Shown piece by piece: positions 16,777 through 26,230 of a stretch of DNA of 64,000 bases. The DNA is from JAHEGP01 sp963751595 (GTDB taxonomy: Bacteria; Pseudomonadota; Gammaproteobacteria; Pseudomonadales; JAHEGP01). Made by a program: the position numbers and the translations under genes. Below the pieces are notes generated by a model. That model did no database searches, had not been told where the DNA came from, and worked only from the letters and a program-made list of their open reading frames with translations. The stretch is taken from assembly GCA_963751595.1 (NCBI GenBank), contig CAVVVC010000009.1, positions 62,001-126,000 on the forward strand. The letters run 5' to 3'. Numbering within the stretch: the stretch's first letter is position 1; each line of letters begins with the position of its first letter.

Positions 16777-16902
16777 GGGTATTTGCGCAGCCCGTTATCC
16801 CCGGTTTCGATGGCCCGCGTCAGTCTGAACGCGGGTCACCGCCGGGGCGACCTCCAAACGCATTGATCATTAGGGGATACGGTGAGAGTGGTGCGGCTCG
16901 GC

Positions 16903-18156
16903 TCAAGGCTGGTAGGCGAGCACCTTTTCTATCCGGTTTTCCCCCAGCTCGGAAATCTCGAAGCGATAGTCCCCCACCACGACGCCAACCGAATTTTCGG
17001 GAATGGCCTCCAGCACCTCCAGTAACAGGCCGTTGAGGGTTCGTGGTCCTTCGGTGGGCAGCTCCCAGCCCAGCGCCTTGTTGATCTCGCGCACGGTAGC
17101 GGCCCCATCGATCAGGTAGGTGCCATCGTCCTGAACCTCGATGTCCTCGACATTATCGGCGATGTCCGAGGTGAAGTCGCCGACAATTTCCTCCAGGATA
17201 TCCTCCAGAGTAATGATGCCCATAACCGCGCCGTATTCGTCGACCACCACGCCGATGCGATGCTTGTTTTTCTGGAAATTGTGCAATTGCACATGCAGCG
17301 CTGTGAGCTCGGGAATGAAGTAGGGCTCGTGGAGCAGTTGTTCCAGCTGCGCGCGGTCGAAGGGCCCCTTGCTGAACAATCTTGGGGCATTGCGCAGGTG
17401 CAGCATGCCGATAATATTGTTGATGTCGTCACGATACACCGGCAGCCGGGTGTAATTGCTGGTAAGTATTTTGCGCGCGATCACCTGGTCCGAGTCGTTG
17501 AGATCGAGCCCGAAAACCTCGTTGCGTGGTACCATGATGTCGTCGATGGTCACTGTGTCGAGATCCAGGATATTGATTAGCATGCCCTGGTTCTTGTCCG
17601 GTATCCGGTGGCTGGTCGTTCCCATCAGGGTTCGCAGTTCGTCCGCGCTGAGCGCGTCTTCCCGGGCGTCCTTGGGGTTGATGCCGAAGAGCCGCACCAG
17701 TATTCCCGACAGCGTGTTGATCAACCAGACTGCCGGATACAGCACCCACATCAGCGGTTTCAGTATTACCGTAGCAGGGAATGCGATTCGCTCGGGGCGA
17801 TAGGCGGCAATCGTCTTGGGCGTCACTTCGGCAAAGATCAGCATCACCAGGGTCAGCAGCAGGGTTGCCACCGCAACCGCGGCATCGCCGTAGAGGTTGT
17901 AGGCGATGATGCCGGCCAGGGCAGCGGCTGCGTTGTTGACGAGGTTGTTGCCGATCAGAATCAAGCCCAACAGTTTGTCGGGCCGCTCAAGCATTTCACT
18001 GGCCCTTTTGGCGCCGCGATTACCGGTATTCGCCGCATGCCGCAGGCGATAGCGATTGAGCGCCATCATGGCGGTCTCTGAGCTTGAAAAGAAGGCGGAC
18101 ACGACGATGAGGATGGCCAGCGCGGAAAACAGTATTTCCAGAGGTGTATCGTTCAA
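16903..18156 (-). CDS. CNNM/CorC-type transporter (HlyC/CorC family, YfjD-like)
   Basis: A 417-residue membrane protein. An N-terminal DUF21/CNNM domain (about residues 1-180, with SAFFSSSETAMMALNR) is followed by a CBS pair (about 200-330, ending DEYGAVMGIITLEDILEEIVGD) and a C-terminal CorC_HlyC domain (DGTYLIDGAATVREINKAL). Members are implicated in Mg2+/Co2+ export; the old haemolysin label is not a function. It lies 65 bp from the ypjD-like gene on the same strand, so the two may be cotranscribed. Confidence 0.93.
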   Translation of the reverse strand: MNDTPLEILFSALAILIVVSAFFSSSETAMMALNRYRLRHAANTGNRGAKRASEMLERPDKLLGLILIGNNLVNNAAAALAGIIAYNLYGDAAVAVATLLLTLVMLIFAEVTPKTIAAYRPERIAFPATVILKPLMWVLYPAVWLINTLSGILVRLFGINPKDAREDALSADELRTLMGTTSHRIPDKNQGMLINILDLDTVTIDDIMVPRNEVFGLDLNDSDQVIARKILTSNYTRLPVYRDDINNIIGMLHLRNAPRLFSKGPFDRAQLEQLLHEPYFIPELTALHVQLHNFQKNKHRIGVVVDEYGAVMGIITLEDILEEIVGDFTSDIADNVEDIEVQDDGTYLIDGAATVREINKALGWELPTEGPRTLNGLLLEVLEAIPENSVGVVVGDYRFEISELGENRIEKVLAYQP

Positions 18157-18221
18157 GCAGAGTGTCCTGGCAATTTAAACCGAGCATGTTGCAGTTAAAC
18201 AGTCCCTGAAGCAACACTTGC

Positions 18222-19025
18222 TCAGCGCTGTAGCACCAGTTCCAGTACGAATTTGCTGCCGAAATAGGCCAGCATCAGCACGGCAAAGCCTCCCAGGGTC
18301 CAGCGAATGGCCGTTGTGCCACGCCAGCCGAGCTGGTGGCGCCCCCATAGCAGCATTGCAAATATCATCCAGGCCACCACCGCGAAGAAGGTCTTGTGGG
18401 CCAGTGACTGGACAAAAAAATCATCGAGGAAAACCATGCCGCTGACAATCGAAAGCGTCAACAGCACCATGCCCACCCAGAGAATTTCAAACAGCAGGGT
18501 TTCCATGGTTTGCAGCGGGGGCAACGCGTCGAGTATGCCGCGGATGTGGCGGGCTTTCAGTTCATGGTTCAGCACACCCAGAGTGACGGCCTGAAACGCT
18601 GCGAGTGTCATCACCGCGTAGGCCAATATAGAGAGCAAAATGTGGCTGGCAACCCCCGGGCCGATGCGGTTGCTGGTTTCGCTGTCCCCTGGCAACGCCA
18701 GTGCCCCCAGCAGGGTCAGCCCGGCCAGCCCGTACACCGGAATCAAGAGCTTGTCGATGGGCGCTCGCAGGCTTCCCAGTAGCGCAATCAATGAGATGAA
18801 CCAGGCGATGGTGGTGGCGACGGCAAAAAACGAGAGGTTGAGCCCGCCGGGGAGAAACAGCAGCCGGTAGCAGACCACCGCATGGCAGATTATCGCAACC
18901 AGCGCGGCCGCGGTCATGGCAGGGGCCACCGGCTGATAGGACTCGCCGCGCAGGGCGCGCAGGGCCATGGGGCCAGCGCAAGCGAAATAGAGCAAAGCAG
19001 CAGCGAGGGCCAGAAAAGTGGTCAT
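18222..19025 (-). CDS. ypjD: CcsA/YpjD-type cytochrome c assembly-like membrane protein
   Basis: A 267-residue inner membrane protein with about eight hydrophobic helices, of the CcsA/CcmC-like family represented by E. coli YpjD. Conserved histidines occur in SHILLSILAYAVMTLAAFQA and near LAHKTFFAVVAWMIFAMLLWGRHQLGWRG (heme-handling family). The start at 19025 (MTTFLALAAALLYF) matches the family; the frame extends 26 residues upstream without similarity. It diverges from ffh, its usual neighbour in gammaproteobacteria. The role of YpjD itself is not settled. Confidence 0.9.
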   Translation of the reverse strand: MTTFLALAAALLYFACAGPMALRALRGESYQPVAPAMTAAALVAIICHAVVCYRLLFLPGGLNLSFFAVATTIAWFISLIALLGSLRAPIDKLLIPVYGLAGLTLLGALALPGDSETSNRIGPGVASHILLSILAYAVMTLAAFQAVTLGVLNHELKARHIRGILDALPPLQTMETLLFEILWVGMVLLTLSIVSGMVFLDDFFVQSLAHKTFFAVVAWMIFAMLLWGRHQLGWRGTTAIRWTLGGFAVLMLAYFGSKFVLELVLQR

Positions 19026-19276
19026 TGAGTCCGCATCGTGATTCAGGGCAATCCTACGGCTTAAGTGTGGCATAACAGCGGGGGGCCATGGAAGTCCCGG
19101 CATCGTGTTTGTGTCGACAGCGTGGCCGATGGTGGGCAGGATGGTTTATACTGCGCGCCGATCCCCGGCGGGGCGCGCAGCAATGCGCGCGCCTTACCGG
19201 CAATGCCTTCGTCCCCAGTCAAGTGGCGGCAGGACCGGCGACAGCACGCCGGCAGACGTTTTATAGAGGTTGCACC

Positions 19277-20668
19277 ATGTTCGACAGTTTACAGGATCGA
19301 CTTTCCAAATCGCTGAAAACGGTGGCAGGCCAGGCCCGTCTGACCGAGGAAAATGTCCAGGATACCCTGCGCCAGGTTCGCATGGCCCTGCTGGAGGCCG
19401 ACGTTGCCTTGCCCGTGGTCAAGGACTTCGTCGAGAAAGTGCGGGGCAAGGCACTGGGTATGGAGGTGTCGGAGAGCCTCAACCCGGGCCAGCAGTTCGT
19501 CAAGATCGTTCAGGACGAGCTGCAGGGCATGATGGGAGAGGCCAATGACGCCCTCAACCTCAGCACCAAGCCCCCGGCGGTGATTCTGATGGCAGGTCTG
19601 CAGGGCGCCGGTAAGACCACCAGCGTCGGCAAGCTTGCTCGCTACCTCAAGCAGAACCAGAAAAAATCCGTTTCCGTGGTGAGTGCCGACGTCTACCGCC
19701 CGGCTGCAATCAAACAACTCGAAACCCTGGCCAACGAAGTGGGGGTTCGTTTTTTCCCCTCCTCGGCGGACCAGAAGCCGGTGGATATCGCCAGGGCCGC
19801 GATCGATGACGCGCGCAAGCAATTCATCGATGTCCTGCTGGTCGATACGGCCGGCCGCCTGACCATCGACGAAGCAATGATGGCAGAGATTCGGGAACTG
19901 CACGGGGCGATCAACCCCATCGAGACCCTGTTCGTGGTCGATGCCATGACCGGCCAGGATGCGGCCATCACTGCCAAGGCGTTTGACGAGGCCCTCGAAC
20001 TGACCGGGGTGATCCTCACCAAGGCGGACGCCGACACCCGGGGTGGTGCCGCGCTATCGGTGCGGGCAATTACCGGCAAGCCCATCAAATTCATGGGCAT
20101 GGGTGAAAAGACCGATGCTCTGGAGCCCTTCTACCCCGACCGTATTGCCTCGCGCATCCTCGGCATGGGTGATGTGCTCAGCCTGATCGAGGAAGCCGAG
20201 CAAAAGCTCGACCGCAAGAAGGCCGAGAAACTCGCGACCAAGCTCAAAAAGGGTCGGGGCTTTGACCTCGAGGACTTCCGCGATCAGTTGCAACAGATGA
20301 AGAACATGGGTGGCATCTCCAGCATGCTGGAAAAACTGCCGGGCATGGGCAACGTCGCGCAGATGGCCCAGCAGGCCAATGTCGAGAATACCGTCTTCGC
20401 CCAGATGGAAACGATCATCAACTCCATGACCCCGGCCGAGCGGCGCAACCCCGATATCATCAATGGCTCGCGCAAGCGCCGTATTACCCAGGGCTCCGGC
20501 ACCCAGGTCCAGGACCTGAACCGGCTGCTGAAGCAGCACCGGCAGATGCAGAAAATGATGAAGAAGGTGGGTAAAAAGGGTGGCATGGCCCGTATGATGC
20601 GGGGCATGGGCGGAATGATGCCCCCCGGGGGTATGCCCGGTGGCATGCCAGGGGGAGGACCGCGATAA
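19277..20668 (+). CDS. ffh: Signal recognition particle protein Ffh
   Basis: A 463-residue GTPase that binds 4.5S RNA and targets inner membrane proteins cotranslationally. It has an N domain (about 1-85), a G domain with LQGAGKTTS, DTAGRL and TKAD motifs, and a Met-rich M domain (about 300-463) ending in a run of GMGG/PGGMPGG repeats. The start at 19277 has AGAGGT 6 nt upstream and gives MFDSLQDRLSKSL, the family N-terminus. An upstream frame extension to 19088 has no similarity. Confidence 0.97.
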   Translation: MFDSLQDRLSKSLKTVAGQARLTEENVQDTLRQVRMALLEADVALPVVKDFVEKVRGKALGMEVSESLNPGQQFVKIVQDELQGMMGEANDALNLSTKPPAVILMAGLQGAGKTTSVGKLARYLKQNQKKSVSVVSADVYRPAAIKQLETLANEVGVRFFPSSADQKPVDIARAAIDDARKQFIDVLLVDTAGRLTIDEAMMAEIRELHGAINPIETLFVVDAMTGQDAAITAKAFDEALELTGVILTKADADTRGGAALSVRAITGKPIKFMGMGEKTDALEPFYPDRIASRILGMGDVLSLIEEAEQKLDRKKAEKLATKLKKGRGFDLEDFRDQLQQMKNMGGISSMLEKLPGMGNVAQMAQQANVENTVFAQMETIINSMTPAERRNPDIINGSRKRRITQGSGTQVQDLNRLLKQHRQMQKMMKKVGKKGGMARMMRGMGGMMPPGGMPGGMPGGGPR

Positions 20669-20718
20669 GCGGCCAGCCCGGGAGGCCGGCGGCTGCGACT
20701 GCCGCCGCCAAATAGCAG

Positions 20719-20747
20719 TTTCCAAGCCGGTGTTTTTTCCGTATAAT
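20719..20747 (+). promoter_or_regulatory. sigma-70 promoter of the rpsP-rimM-trmD-rplS operon
   Basis: TTTCCA (20719-20724) and a perfect TATAAT (20742-20747) with a 17-bp spacer lie 74 bp before the rpsP ATG, in the gap after ffh. The position fits an independent promoter for the ribosomal protein operon. Confidence 0.75.
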
Positions 20748-20820
20748 CCGCGCCCTTTACGCGCTGGCTGGGCTGGCGTGGTTTCCATTCGATCGATCAA
20801 AACAGGAACAGAGACAAGTC

Positions 20821-21069
20821 ATGGTCACTATTCGTTTATCACGTGGTGGTTCCAAGAAGCGTCCTTATTATCACATTACCGTGACTGACAGCCGCAAGTC
20901 GCGTGACGGACGTTACATCGAGCGCCTGGGCTTCTTTAACCCCGAGGCCCGCGGTCAGGAAGTTCGCCTGCGAGTGGACAGCGAGCGCGTGCAGCACTGG
21001 GTTGGTGTCGGCGCCCAGATGTCCGAGCGTGTCAGTCAATTGGTGAAAGAGGCTGCGAAAGCAGCCTGA
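20821..21069 (+). CDS. rpsP: 30S ribosomal protein S16
   Basis: An 82-residue small-subunit protein. TIRLSRGGSKKRPYYHITVTDSRKSRDGRYIER-type residues at the N-terminus and the FNPEARG block identify S16. It binds 16S rRNA early in 30S assembly. It is the first gene of the conserved operon rpsP-rimM-trmD-rplS, 13 bp before rimM. Confidence 0.98.
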   Translation: MVTIRLSRGGSKKRPYYHITVTDSRKSRDGRYIERLGFFNPEARGQEVRLRVDSERVQHWVGVGAQMSERVSQLVKEAAKAA

Positions 21070-21082
21070 TAGCGCGTCCGGG

Positions 21083-21622
21083 ATGGTCGACTCGGCACCT
21101 GAGCAGGTCATCGTCGGCAAGATCACGGCGGTGTATGGCATCAAAGGTTGGGTGAAAATTCACTCTTACACCGAGCCGGATACCAACCTCCTGGAGTTCT
21201 GCAACCTGCGCATGCGGCGGGATTCCGACTGGACGCCGGTGACCATCGACCAGGGGCGGCGCCATGGCAAGGGTCTGGTTGCACACATCGTCGGCTGTGA
21301 CGATCGCAATGCGGCGGGCCTGCTCGCTCAGCGGGAGCTCGCGGTCAGTGCCGAAGAGCTGCCAGAACCCGCTGACGATGAGGTCTACTGGCGTGAGCTG
21401 GAGGGGATGACGGTGGACAGCGTGAATGGCGGAAACCGGCGGGAGTTGGGCCGCGTCAGTCACCTGTTCGCCACTGGCGCCAACGACGTGATGGTCGTGG
21501 AACCCTCAGCGGACAGCATCGATGACAGGCAGCGCCTGATCCCCTGGGTCAGCGAGCAGTTTATCCTCGAAATCGACCGCCCGAACCGACGCATCCTGGT
21601 GGATTGGGACCCGGATTTTTAG
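21083..21622 (+). CDS. rimM: Ribosome maturation factor RimM
   Basis: A 179-residue 30S maturation factor that binds S19 and assists assembly of the 16S rRNA 3' domain. The N-terminal beta-barrel shows VIVGKITAVYGIKGWVKIHSYTEP. The PRC-barrel half carries DDEVYWRELEGMTVDSVNG and LIPWVSEQFILEIDRPNRRILVDWDPDF-type residues. Length and operon position between rpsP and trmD are standard. Confidence 0.97.
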   Translation: MVDSAPEQVIVGKITAVYGIKGWVKIHSYTEPDTNLLEFCNLRMRRDSDWTPVTIDQGRRHGKGLVAHIVGCDDRNAAGLLAQRELAVSAEELPEPADDEVYWRELEGMTVDSVNGGNRRELGRVSHLFATGANDVMVVEPSADSIDDRQRLIPWVSEQFILEIDRPNRRILVDWDPDF

Positions 21623-21680
21623 CGGAGCCGGAAGCTTCGGTTAAATCGCCTGTACCACCCGGCAACGCTGGCGCAGCGCA

Positions 21681-22421
21681 ATGAGCTATGACGTAACCAT
21701 CGTTACCCTGTTCCCGGAGATGTTCGAGGCGGTCACCGGGTATGGCGTGACCGGGCGGGCCTGCCGCGCAGGACAACTGGCATTGCGGTTTATCAACCCC
21801 CGCGATTTTGCCACCGACAAGCACCGCACGGTGGATGATCGGCCCTACGGCGGCGGCCCGGGTATGCTGATGAAAGTGGCTCCGCTGCGGGCGGCACTGG
21901 CCGCCGCCGGGGAACAGCGCCACGTCGTCTACCTGTCGCCCCAGGGGCGGCCAATGGACCAGATGGCCGTGCAGCGCCTGCGCCAGACTGCCGGTCTGGT
22001 TCTGTTGTGTGGTCGCTACGAGGGCATTGACGAGCGCCTGGTGGCGACCGAGATTGACGAGGAGTTATCGCTGGGGGATTTTGTCCTCAGCGGTGGTGAG
22101 CTGGCGGCGATGGCACTAATCGACGCCATGGCACGGCTGCAGCCCGGGGTATTGGGGCACGAACTATCGGCGCAGCAGGACTCTTTCAGCGAGGGCCTGC
22201 TGGACTGCCCGCATTACACCCGCCCGGCGATACTGGACGGGCGCCGGGTGCCGGCAGTCCTGCTCAGTGGCGATCACGAGAAGATTCGCCGCTGGCGTTT
22301 GAAGCAAAGCCTGGGGCGGACCTGGCAACGGCGTCCGGACTTATGGCAACGGCTCGAGCACGATGACGAGCAACAGGCACTGTTAGCGGAGTACCTCCGC
22401 GAGCTGGCCGATGAAGGCTAA
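21681..22421 (+). CDS. trmD: tRNA (guanine-N1)-methyltransferase
   Basis: A 246-residue SPOUT methyltransferase making m1G37 in tRNAs that read codons starting with C, which prevents +1 frameshifting. The trefoil-knot SAM site is in LLCGRYEGIDERL and LSLGDFVLSGGELAAM. The N-terminal VTLFPEMFEAVTGYGVTGRA is also diagnostic. It lies 58 bp after rimM, and the operon continues to rplS. Confidence 0.98.
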   Translation: MSYDVTIVTLFPEMFEAVTGYGVTGRACRAGQLALRFINPRDFATDKHRTVDDRPYGGGPGMLMKVAPLRAALAAAGEQRHVVYLSPQGRPMDQMAVQRLRQTAGLVLLCGRYEGIDERLVATEIDEELSLGDFVLSGGELAAMALIDAMARLQPGVLGHELSAQQDSFSEGLLDCPHYTRPAILDGRRVPAVLLSGDHEKIRRWRLKQSLGRTWQRRPDLWQRLEHDDEQQALLAEYLRELADEG

Positions 22422-22512
22422 GTGATAGTCTTCCTCTCGGTTCAGTGCTTCTTACAAGCGGACGGGGCATGGTGTCCCTACGCAACGATAGACACAGAAA
22501 CAGGAGCGCAAC

Positions 22513-22869
22513 ATGAGCAACAAGAACCCGGTTATTCAGCAGATTGAAAAGGAGCAGATGGGCAAGGAAGTGCCGCCGTTCGGCGCCGGCGATACGGTAG
22601 TGGTCCAGGTGAAGGTAAAAGAGGGCACCCGCGAGCGTCTGCAGGCCTTCGAGGGCGTGGTCATTGGCAAGCGCAACCGCGGTTTGAACTCATCGTTTAT
22701 CGTGCGCAAGATTTCCCATGGGGTAGGGGTAGAGCGGACCTTCCAGACCTACAGCCCTGCGGTCGACCAGATCAAGGTCAAAACCCGCGGCGACGTCCGT
22801 CGCGCCAAGCTTTACTACCTGCGCAACCTGACGGGCCGGGCAGCGCGGATCAAGGAAAAACTCAACTAG
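22513..22869 (+). CDS. rplS: 50S ribosomal protein L19
   Basis: A 118-residue large-subunit protein at the 30S-50S interface. PPFGAGDTVVVQVKVKEG, RLQAFEGVVIGKRNRGLNSSF and RAKLYYLRNLTGRAARIKE are standard L19 blocks. AGGAGC 5-10 nt before the ATG is a good ribosome binding site. It is the last gene of the operon, followed by an intrinsic terminator. Confidence 0.98.
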   Translation: MSNKNPVIQQIEKEQMGKEVPPFGAGDTVVVQVKVKEGTRERLQAFEGVVIGKRNRGLNSSFIVRKISHGVGVERTFQTYSPAVDQIKVKTRGDVRRAKLYYLRNLTGRAARIKEKLN

Positions 22870-22894
22870 GCAGCCAGCGACAATGGCAGCGACG

Positions 22895-22920
22895 AAAGGG
22901 TGGTCTTCCACCCTTTTTCT
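22895..22920 (+). terminator. Intrinsic terminator after rplS
   Basis: A perfect 9-bp stem AAAGGGTGG/CCACCCTTT with loop TCTT runs into a T tract, 25 bp after the rplS stop. It rules out the GTG at 22900 as a start for xerD. Confidence 0.9.
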
Positions 22921-22983
22921 GTTGTGGCAGGCCGCCCTGGCGGCACCGATGCGGCCGGAGCCGGGGCGATTCGGGTTGCCCTG

Positions 22984-23877
22984 GTGCTGACCGCAGTCGA
23001 CGCTATCGAAAGCTATATCGACGCGGTCTGGATGGAGCGCGGCCTGGCCCGCAATACGCTGGACTCCTACCGCAGCGATCTGCTCAAGTTTGCCCGCTGG
23101 CTGGAACCCCGTGGCATCGCCCTGGGTGCTGTTGCTCGGGAGAATATCGAACACTACCTGGCTGATGAACTACACAGTGGCAGGTCGGCGCGTTCCTGCG
23201 CCCGACTGTTGTCGTGTTTGCGCGGCTACTATCGCCTGCAATTGCGGGAGGGGCGCATCGCCACTGACCCGACCCTCGAAATCGACAGTCCGCGGCTGGG
23301 GCGGGCGCTGCCGAAAACCCTGTCGGAACACGACGTCGAGCAACTGCTGGCGGCGCCGGATGTCGAGGATTCCCTGGGCCTGCGCGACAAAGCCATGCTG
23401 GAACTTCTCTATGCCTGTGGTTTGCGAGTCTCCGAACTGGTGTCGCTGCAGCTGTCGCAAATCAATCTCAACCAGGGCGTGGTTCGGATCATGGGCAAGG
23501 GATCCAAGGAGCGCCTGGTGCCCATGGGAGAGGAAGCCAGGGACTGGCTGCTGCGCTACTGTTCCGGTGCGCGCCAGGAGTTGATGGTGGGCAAGCGCAG
23601 CGATACGCTGTTTCCCTCGCGCCGGGGCGATATGATGACCCGGCAGACTTTCTGGCACCGGATCAAGCATTACGCCCGCCAGGTCAACATCTCGGTGCCG
23701 CTCTCGCCCCATACCCTGCGCCATGCCTTCGCCACCCACTTGATTAATCACGGTGCAGATCTTCGGGTTGTGCAATTATTGCTGGGCCATAGTGATCTCT
23801 CTACCACGCAGATATATACTCACGTCGCCCGGGCGCGGTTGCAGGATTTGCACGCGAGGCATCACCCCAGGGGTTGA
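22984..23877 (+). CDS. xerD: Tyrosine recombinase XerD
   Basis: A 297-residue site-specific recombinase that, with XerC and FtsK, resolves chromosome dimers at dif. The catalytic set is Arg148 in CGLRVSEL, the HTLRHAFATHLINHG block, the GHSDLS His, and nucleophile Tyr278 in TTQIYTHV. These positions are within one residue of E. coli XerD. The start is taken as GTG 22984, which gives the normal length and clears the rplS terminator. The order xerD-dsbC-hom is conserved in gammaproteobacteria. Confidence 0.95.
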   Translation: MLTAVDAIESYIDAVWMERGLARNTLDSYRSDLLKFARWLEPRGIALGAVARENIEHYLADELHSGRSARSCARLLSCLRGYYRLQLREGRIATDPTLEIDSPRLGRALPKTLSEHDVEQLLAAPDVEDSLGLRDKAMLELLYACGLRVSELVSLQLSQINLNQGVVRIMGKGSKERLVPMGEEARDWLLRYCSGARQELMVGKRSDTLFPSRRGDMMTRQTFWHRIKHYARQVNISVPLSPHTLRHAFATHLINHGADLRVVQLLLGHSDLSTTQIYTHVARARLQDLHARHHPRG

Positions 23878-23970
23878 GGGCGGAGTTCCGGCGCGCGCCC
23901 GTCGGTATTCGCGGGAACGTACCGCCCCCATCGCTGTCCCCTTTATCTTACCCATAATGTGAGTTGTCCA

Positions 23971-24708
23971 ATGAAAACAGTTTACCGTTCCATCGTTCTG
24001 CTGCTGGCCATGGTATTGCCGCTGACGTCCGTGTCGGCCGACCTGGCCAGCGTGGAAAAACAGATCAAGGCCCGCTTCAGTGCGGTGATGCCGCAGTTCC
24101 AGGTAGAATCCGTGGCCCCCAGTGCGGTGGCCGGGCTCTACGACGTGCAGATTGTCAACGGCCCGCTACTGATGGTGACCCCTGAGGCCGATTACTTCAT
24201 CAGCGGCGACGTGTTTGCAACCGGCTCCGGCCAGTTGGAGAATGTCAGCGAAGTGCGGCGGGAAAAACAGCGCCTCGCGGACGTCGCCGGCTTCGATAAG
24301 GAGCAGTTGATCGTGTTTACGCCGAAGCAGGGCGCCAAGCGCTGGATTGCGGTGTTTACCGATGTGAAGTGCGGTTACTGCCGCAAATTCCATGCCGACA
24401 TCCCCGCCCTCAACAAGATGGGCATCGAAGTGCGTTACTTTTCCTTCCCGATTTTCGACGGCTCCCGCGATGAGATGATCAGCGCTTTGTGTGCCAAGGA
24501 TACCCGGCAGGCCATGAACACCCTCAAGGGGGGCGGTAAAATCCCAGAAAACCTCTGTGACGATCAGTCCATCGATGCCCAGTTCGCCCTCGCCAGGAAG
24601 CTTGGCCTGAGTGGCACGCCCGGCATTGTGCTGGACGACGGCACCCTGCTGAAAGGCTACGTCGAACCCGCCGAGCTGGCCGCGCAAATGGGTTTGCAGC
24701 CCGGCTGA
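23971..24708 (+). CDS. dsbC: Thiol:disulfide interchange protein DsbC
   Basis: A 245-residue periplasmic disulfide isomerase precursor. A signal peptide (about 1-24, ending VSADLAS) is followed by the N-terminal dimerisation domain and a thioredoxin domain with active site CGYC (Cys134/Cys137). A second cysteine pair (SALCAKD and ENLCDD) matches the structural disulfide of DsbC. The cis-Pro loop is SGTPGIVL. It sits between xerD and hom, as in Pseudomonas and E. coli relatives. Confidence 0.96.
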   Translation: MKTVYRSIVLLLAMVLPLTSVSADLASVEKQIKARFSAVMPQFQVESVAPSAVAGLYDVQIVNGPLLMVTPEADYFISGDVFATGSGQLENVSEVRREKQRLADVAGFDKEQLIVFTPKQGAKRWIAVFTDVKCGYCRKFHADIPALNKMGIEVRYFSFPIFDGSRDEMISALCAKDTRQAMNTLKGGGKIPENLCDDQSIDAQFALARKLGLSGTPGIVLDDGTLLKGYVEPAELAAQMGLQPG

Positions 24709-24872
24709 GCCACCGCCCGGAGCGCCCGTGCCCGACTCGCCGGGCCGATGGCGCTGGCTCGTCGGGTACTTTTCAGCGACAATACGCGCTTTTTTCGCGT
24801 CGCGGGTTGCACGCGCTGCAGCTCGTGGTAACGGTCAGCCCGTAAGAGCGATTCCCAGTGGATGAGGTGTGC

Positions 24873-26183
24873 ATGTTGAAGGCAGTCAGGGTCGGTATTT
24901 GTGGCCTGGGTACGGTGGGTGGCGGCAGTTTTCGGGTTTTGCAGGACAACGCCGATCTGATCAGGGCCCGTGCCGGGCGCAGCATCGAGGTGACCCACGT
25001 CGGCGCCCGGCGCGACAATCCCGATTGCGATATCGGTGACACCCCGGTGAGCCGGGATGTGTTCGCAGTCGCGGACGATCCGGATATCGATATCCTGGTA
25101 GAGACCATCGGTGGCTGCGACGTGGCGCGGCAACTGGTACTGCGGGCGCTGGACAACGGCAAGCATGTGGTCACCGCCAACAAGGCGCTGATTGCGGAGC
25201 ATGGTAACGAGATCTTTCGTCGAGCCGCCGAGAAGGGTGTAAGCGTCGCCTTCGAAGCCGCCGTGGCCGGCGGCATTCCGATTATCAAGGCTATCAGGGA
25301 AGGCCTGGCTGCCAACCGGATCGAATGGCTCGCCGGCATCATCAACGGCACCGGTAATTTCATCCTCACCGAAATGCGGGAAAATGGACGAAGCTTCGAG
25401 GACGTGCTGGCCCAGGCCCAGCAGCTTGGCTATGCCGAGGCCGACCCGACCTTCGATGTCGAAGGTATTGATGCCGCGCACAAACTGGTCATCCTGGCAT
25501 CCATTGCCTTTGGCATCCCGCTGCAGTTCGAAAAGGTATTTACCGAAGGTATCGGTGCTATAGACCTGCGCGATGTCACCTATGCCGAGGAGCTGGGATA
25601 TCGCATCAAGCACCTGGGCATCGCCCGGCGCACCGCCGGGGGCATAGAGCTGCGGGTGCATCCCACCCTTATTCCCGCCGAGCGCTTGCTCGCCAATGTC
25701 AACGGAGTCATGAATGCGGTGATGGTTGAAGGGGACGCCGTCGGGCCCACTCTTTCCTACGGTGCCGGTGCCGGCGGGGGACCCACCGCCTCGGCCATCG
25801 TCGCGGATATCATCGACGTTGCCCGGGGGCTGGAGGATCCCTTCCACAGCAATGTGCCCCACCTGGCTTTCCACAGCGAATACCTGTCGGCGGAGCGCAT
25901 CCTTCCCATAGAGGAAGTGGAGACGGCGTTTTACCTGCGCATGGAGGTCGTCGACCGACCGGGCGTCCTGTCGAAGATCGCCCAGATCATGAGTGACGCC
26001 GGTATCAGCATCGAGGCATTGATCCAGAAAGCGCCCAAGCATGGCGCCGTTACCGTGCCCCTGATCCTGCTGACCAACGTCGCCCGTGAGGGCCTGTTGA
26101 TGGATGCGGTGGCGAGTATCGAGGCGCTGGACAGCGTGACCGGCGCCGTGACCCGGATGCGGGTCGAGGCGCTGGACGGGTAA
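24873..26183 (+). CDS. hom: Homoserine dehydrogenase
   Basis: A 436-residue enzyme reducing aspartate semialdehyde to homoserine in threonine and methionine synthesis. The NAD(P)-binding GICGLGTVGGG, the catalytic-domain block NGKHVVTANKALIAEHG, AGGIPIIKAIREGL and NGTGNFILTEM precede a C-terminal ACT domain (about 355-436, VVDRPGVLSKIAQIMSDAGIS), the probable site of threonine feedback. The ATG at 24873 follows GAGG; the frame also contains an upstream GTG. It is followed by thrC after 47 bp. Confidence 0.97.
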   Translation: MLKAVRVGICGLGTVGGGSFRVLQDNADLIRARAGRSIEVTHVGARRDNPDCDIGDTPVSRDVFAVADDPDIDILVETIGGCDVARQLVLRALDNGKHVVTANKALIAEHGNEIFRRAAEKGVSVAFEAAVAGGIPIIKAIREGLAANRIEWLAGIINGTGNFILTEMRENGRSFEDVLAQAQQLGYAEADPTFDVEGIDAAHKLVILASIAFGIPLQFEKVFTEGIGAIDLRDVTYAEELGYRIKHLGIARRTAGGIELRVHPTLIPAERLLANVNGVMNAVMVEGDAVGPTLSYGAGAGGGPTASAIVADIIDVARGLEDPFHSNVPHLAFHSEYLSAERILPIEEVETAFYLRMEVVDRPGVLSKIAQIMSDAGISIEALIQKAPKHGAVTVPLILLTNVAREGLLMDAVASIEALDSVTGAVTRMRVEALDG

Positions 26184-26230
26184 TCGGTTCGAAAAACCCG
26201 TTTTGACAAACGGCTAACAGGACGACAGTT

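Noticed and set aside
16814..16835. Terminator between the SYLF gene and the CNNM gene (stem CCCGCGT/ACGCGGG)
   Set aside because: The hairpin is good but is not followed by a T run in either direction.
24166..26042. Long minus-strand frames opposite dsbC, hom and thrC
   Set aside because: They are antisense shadows typical of high-GC coding sequence; the plus-strand genes are unambiguous.
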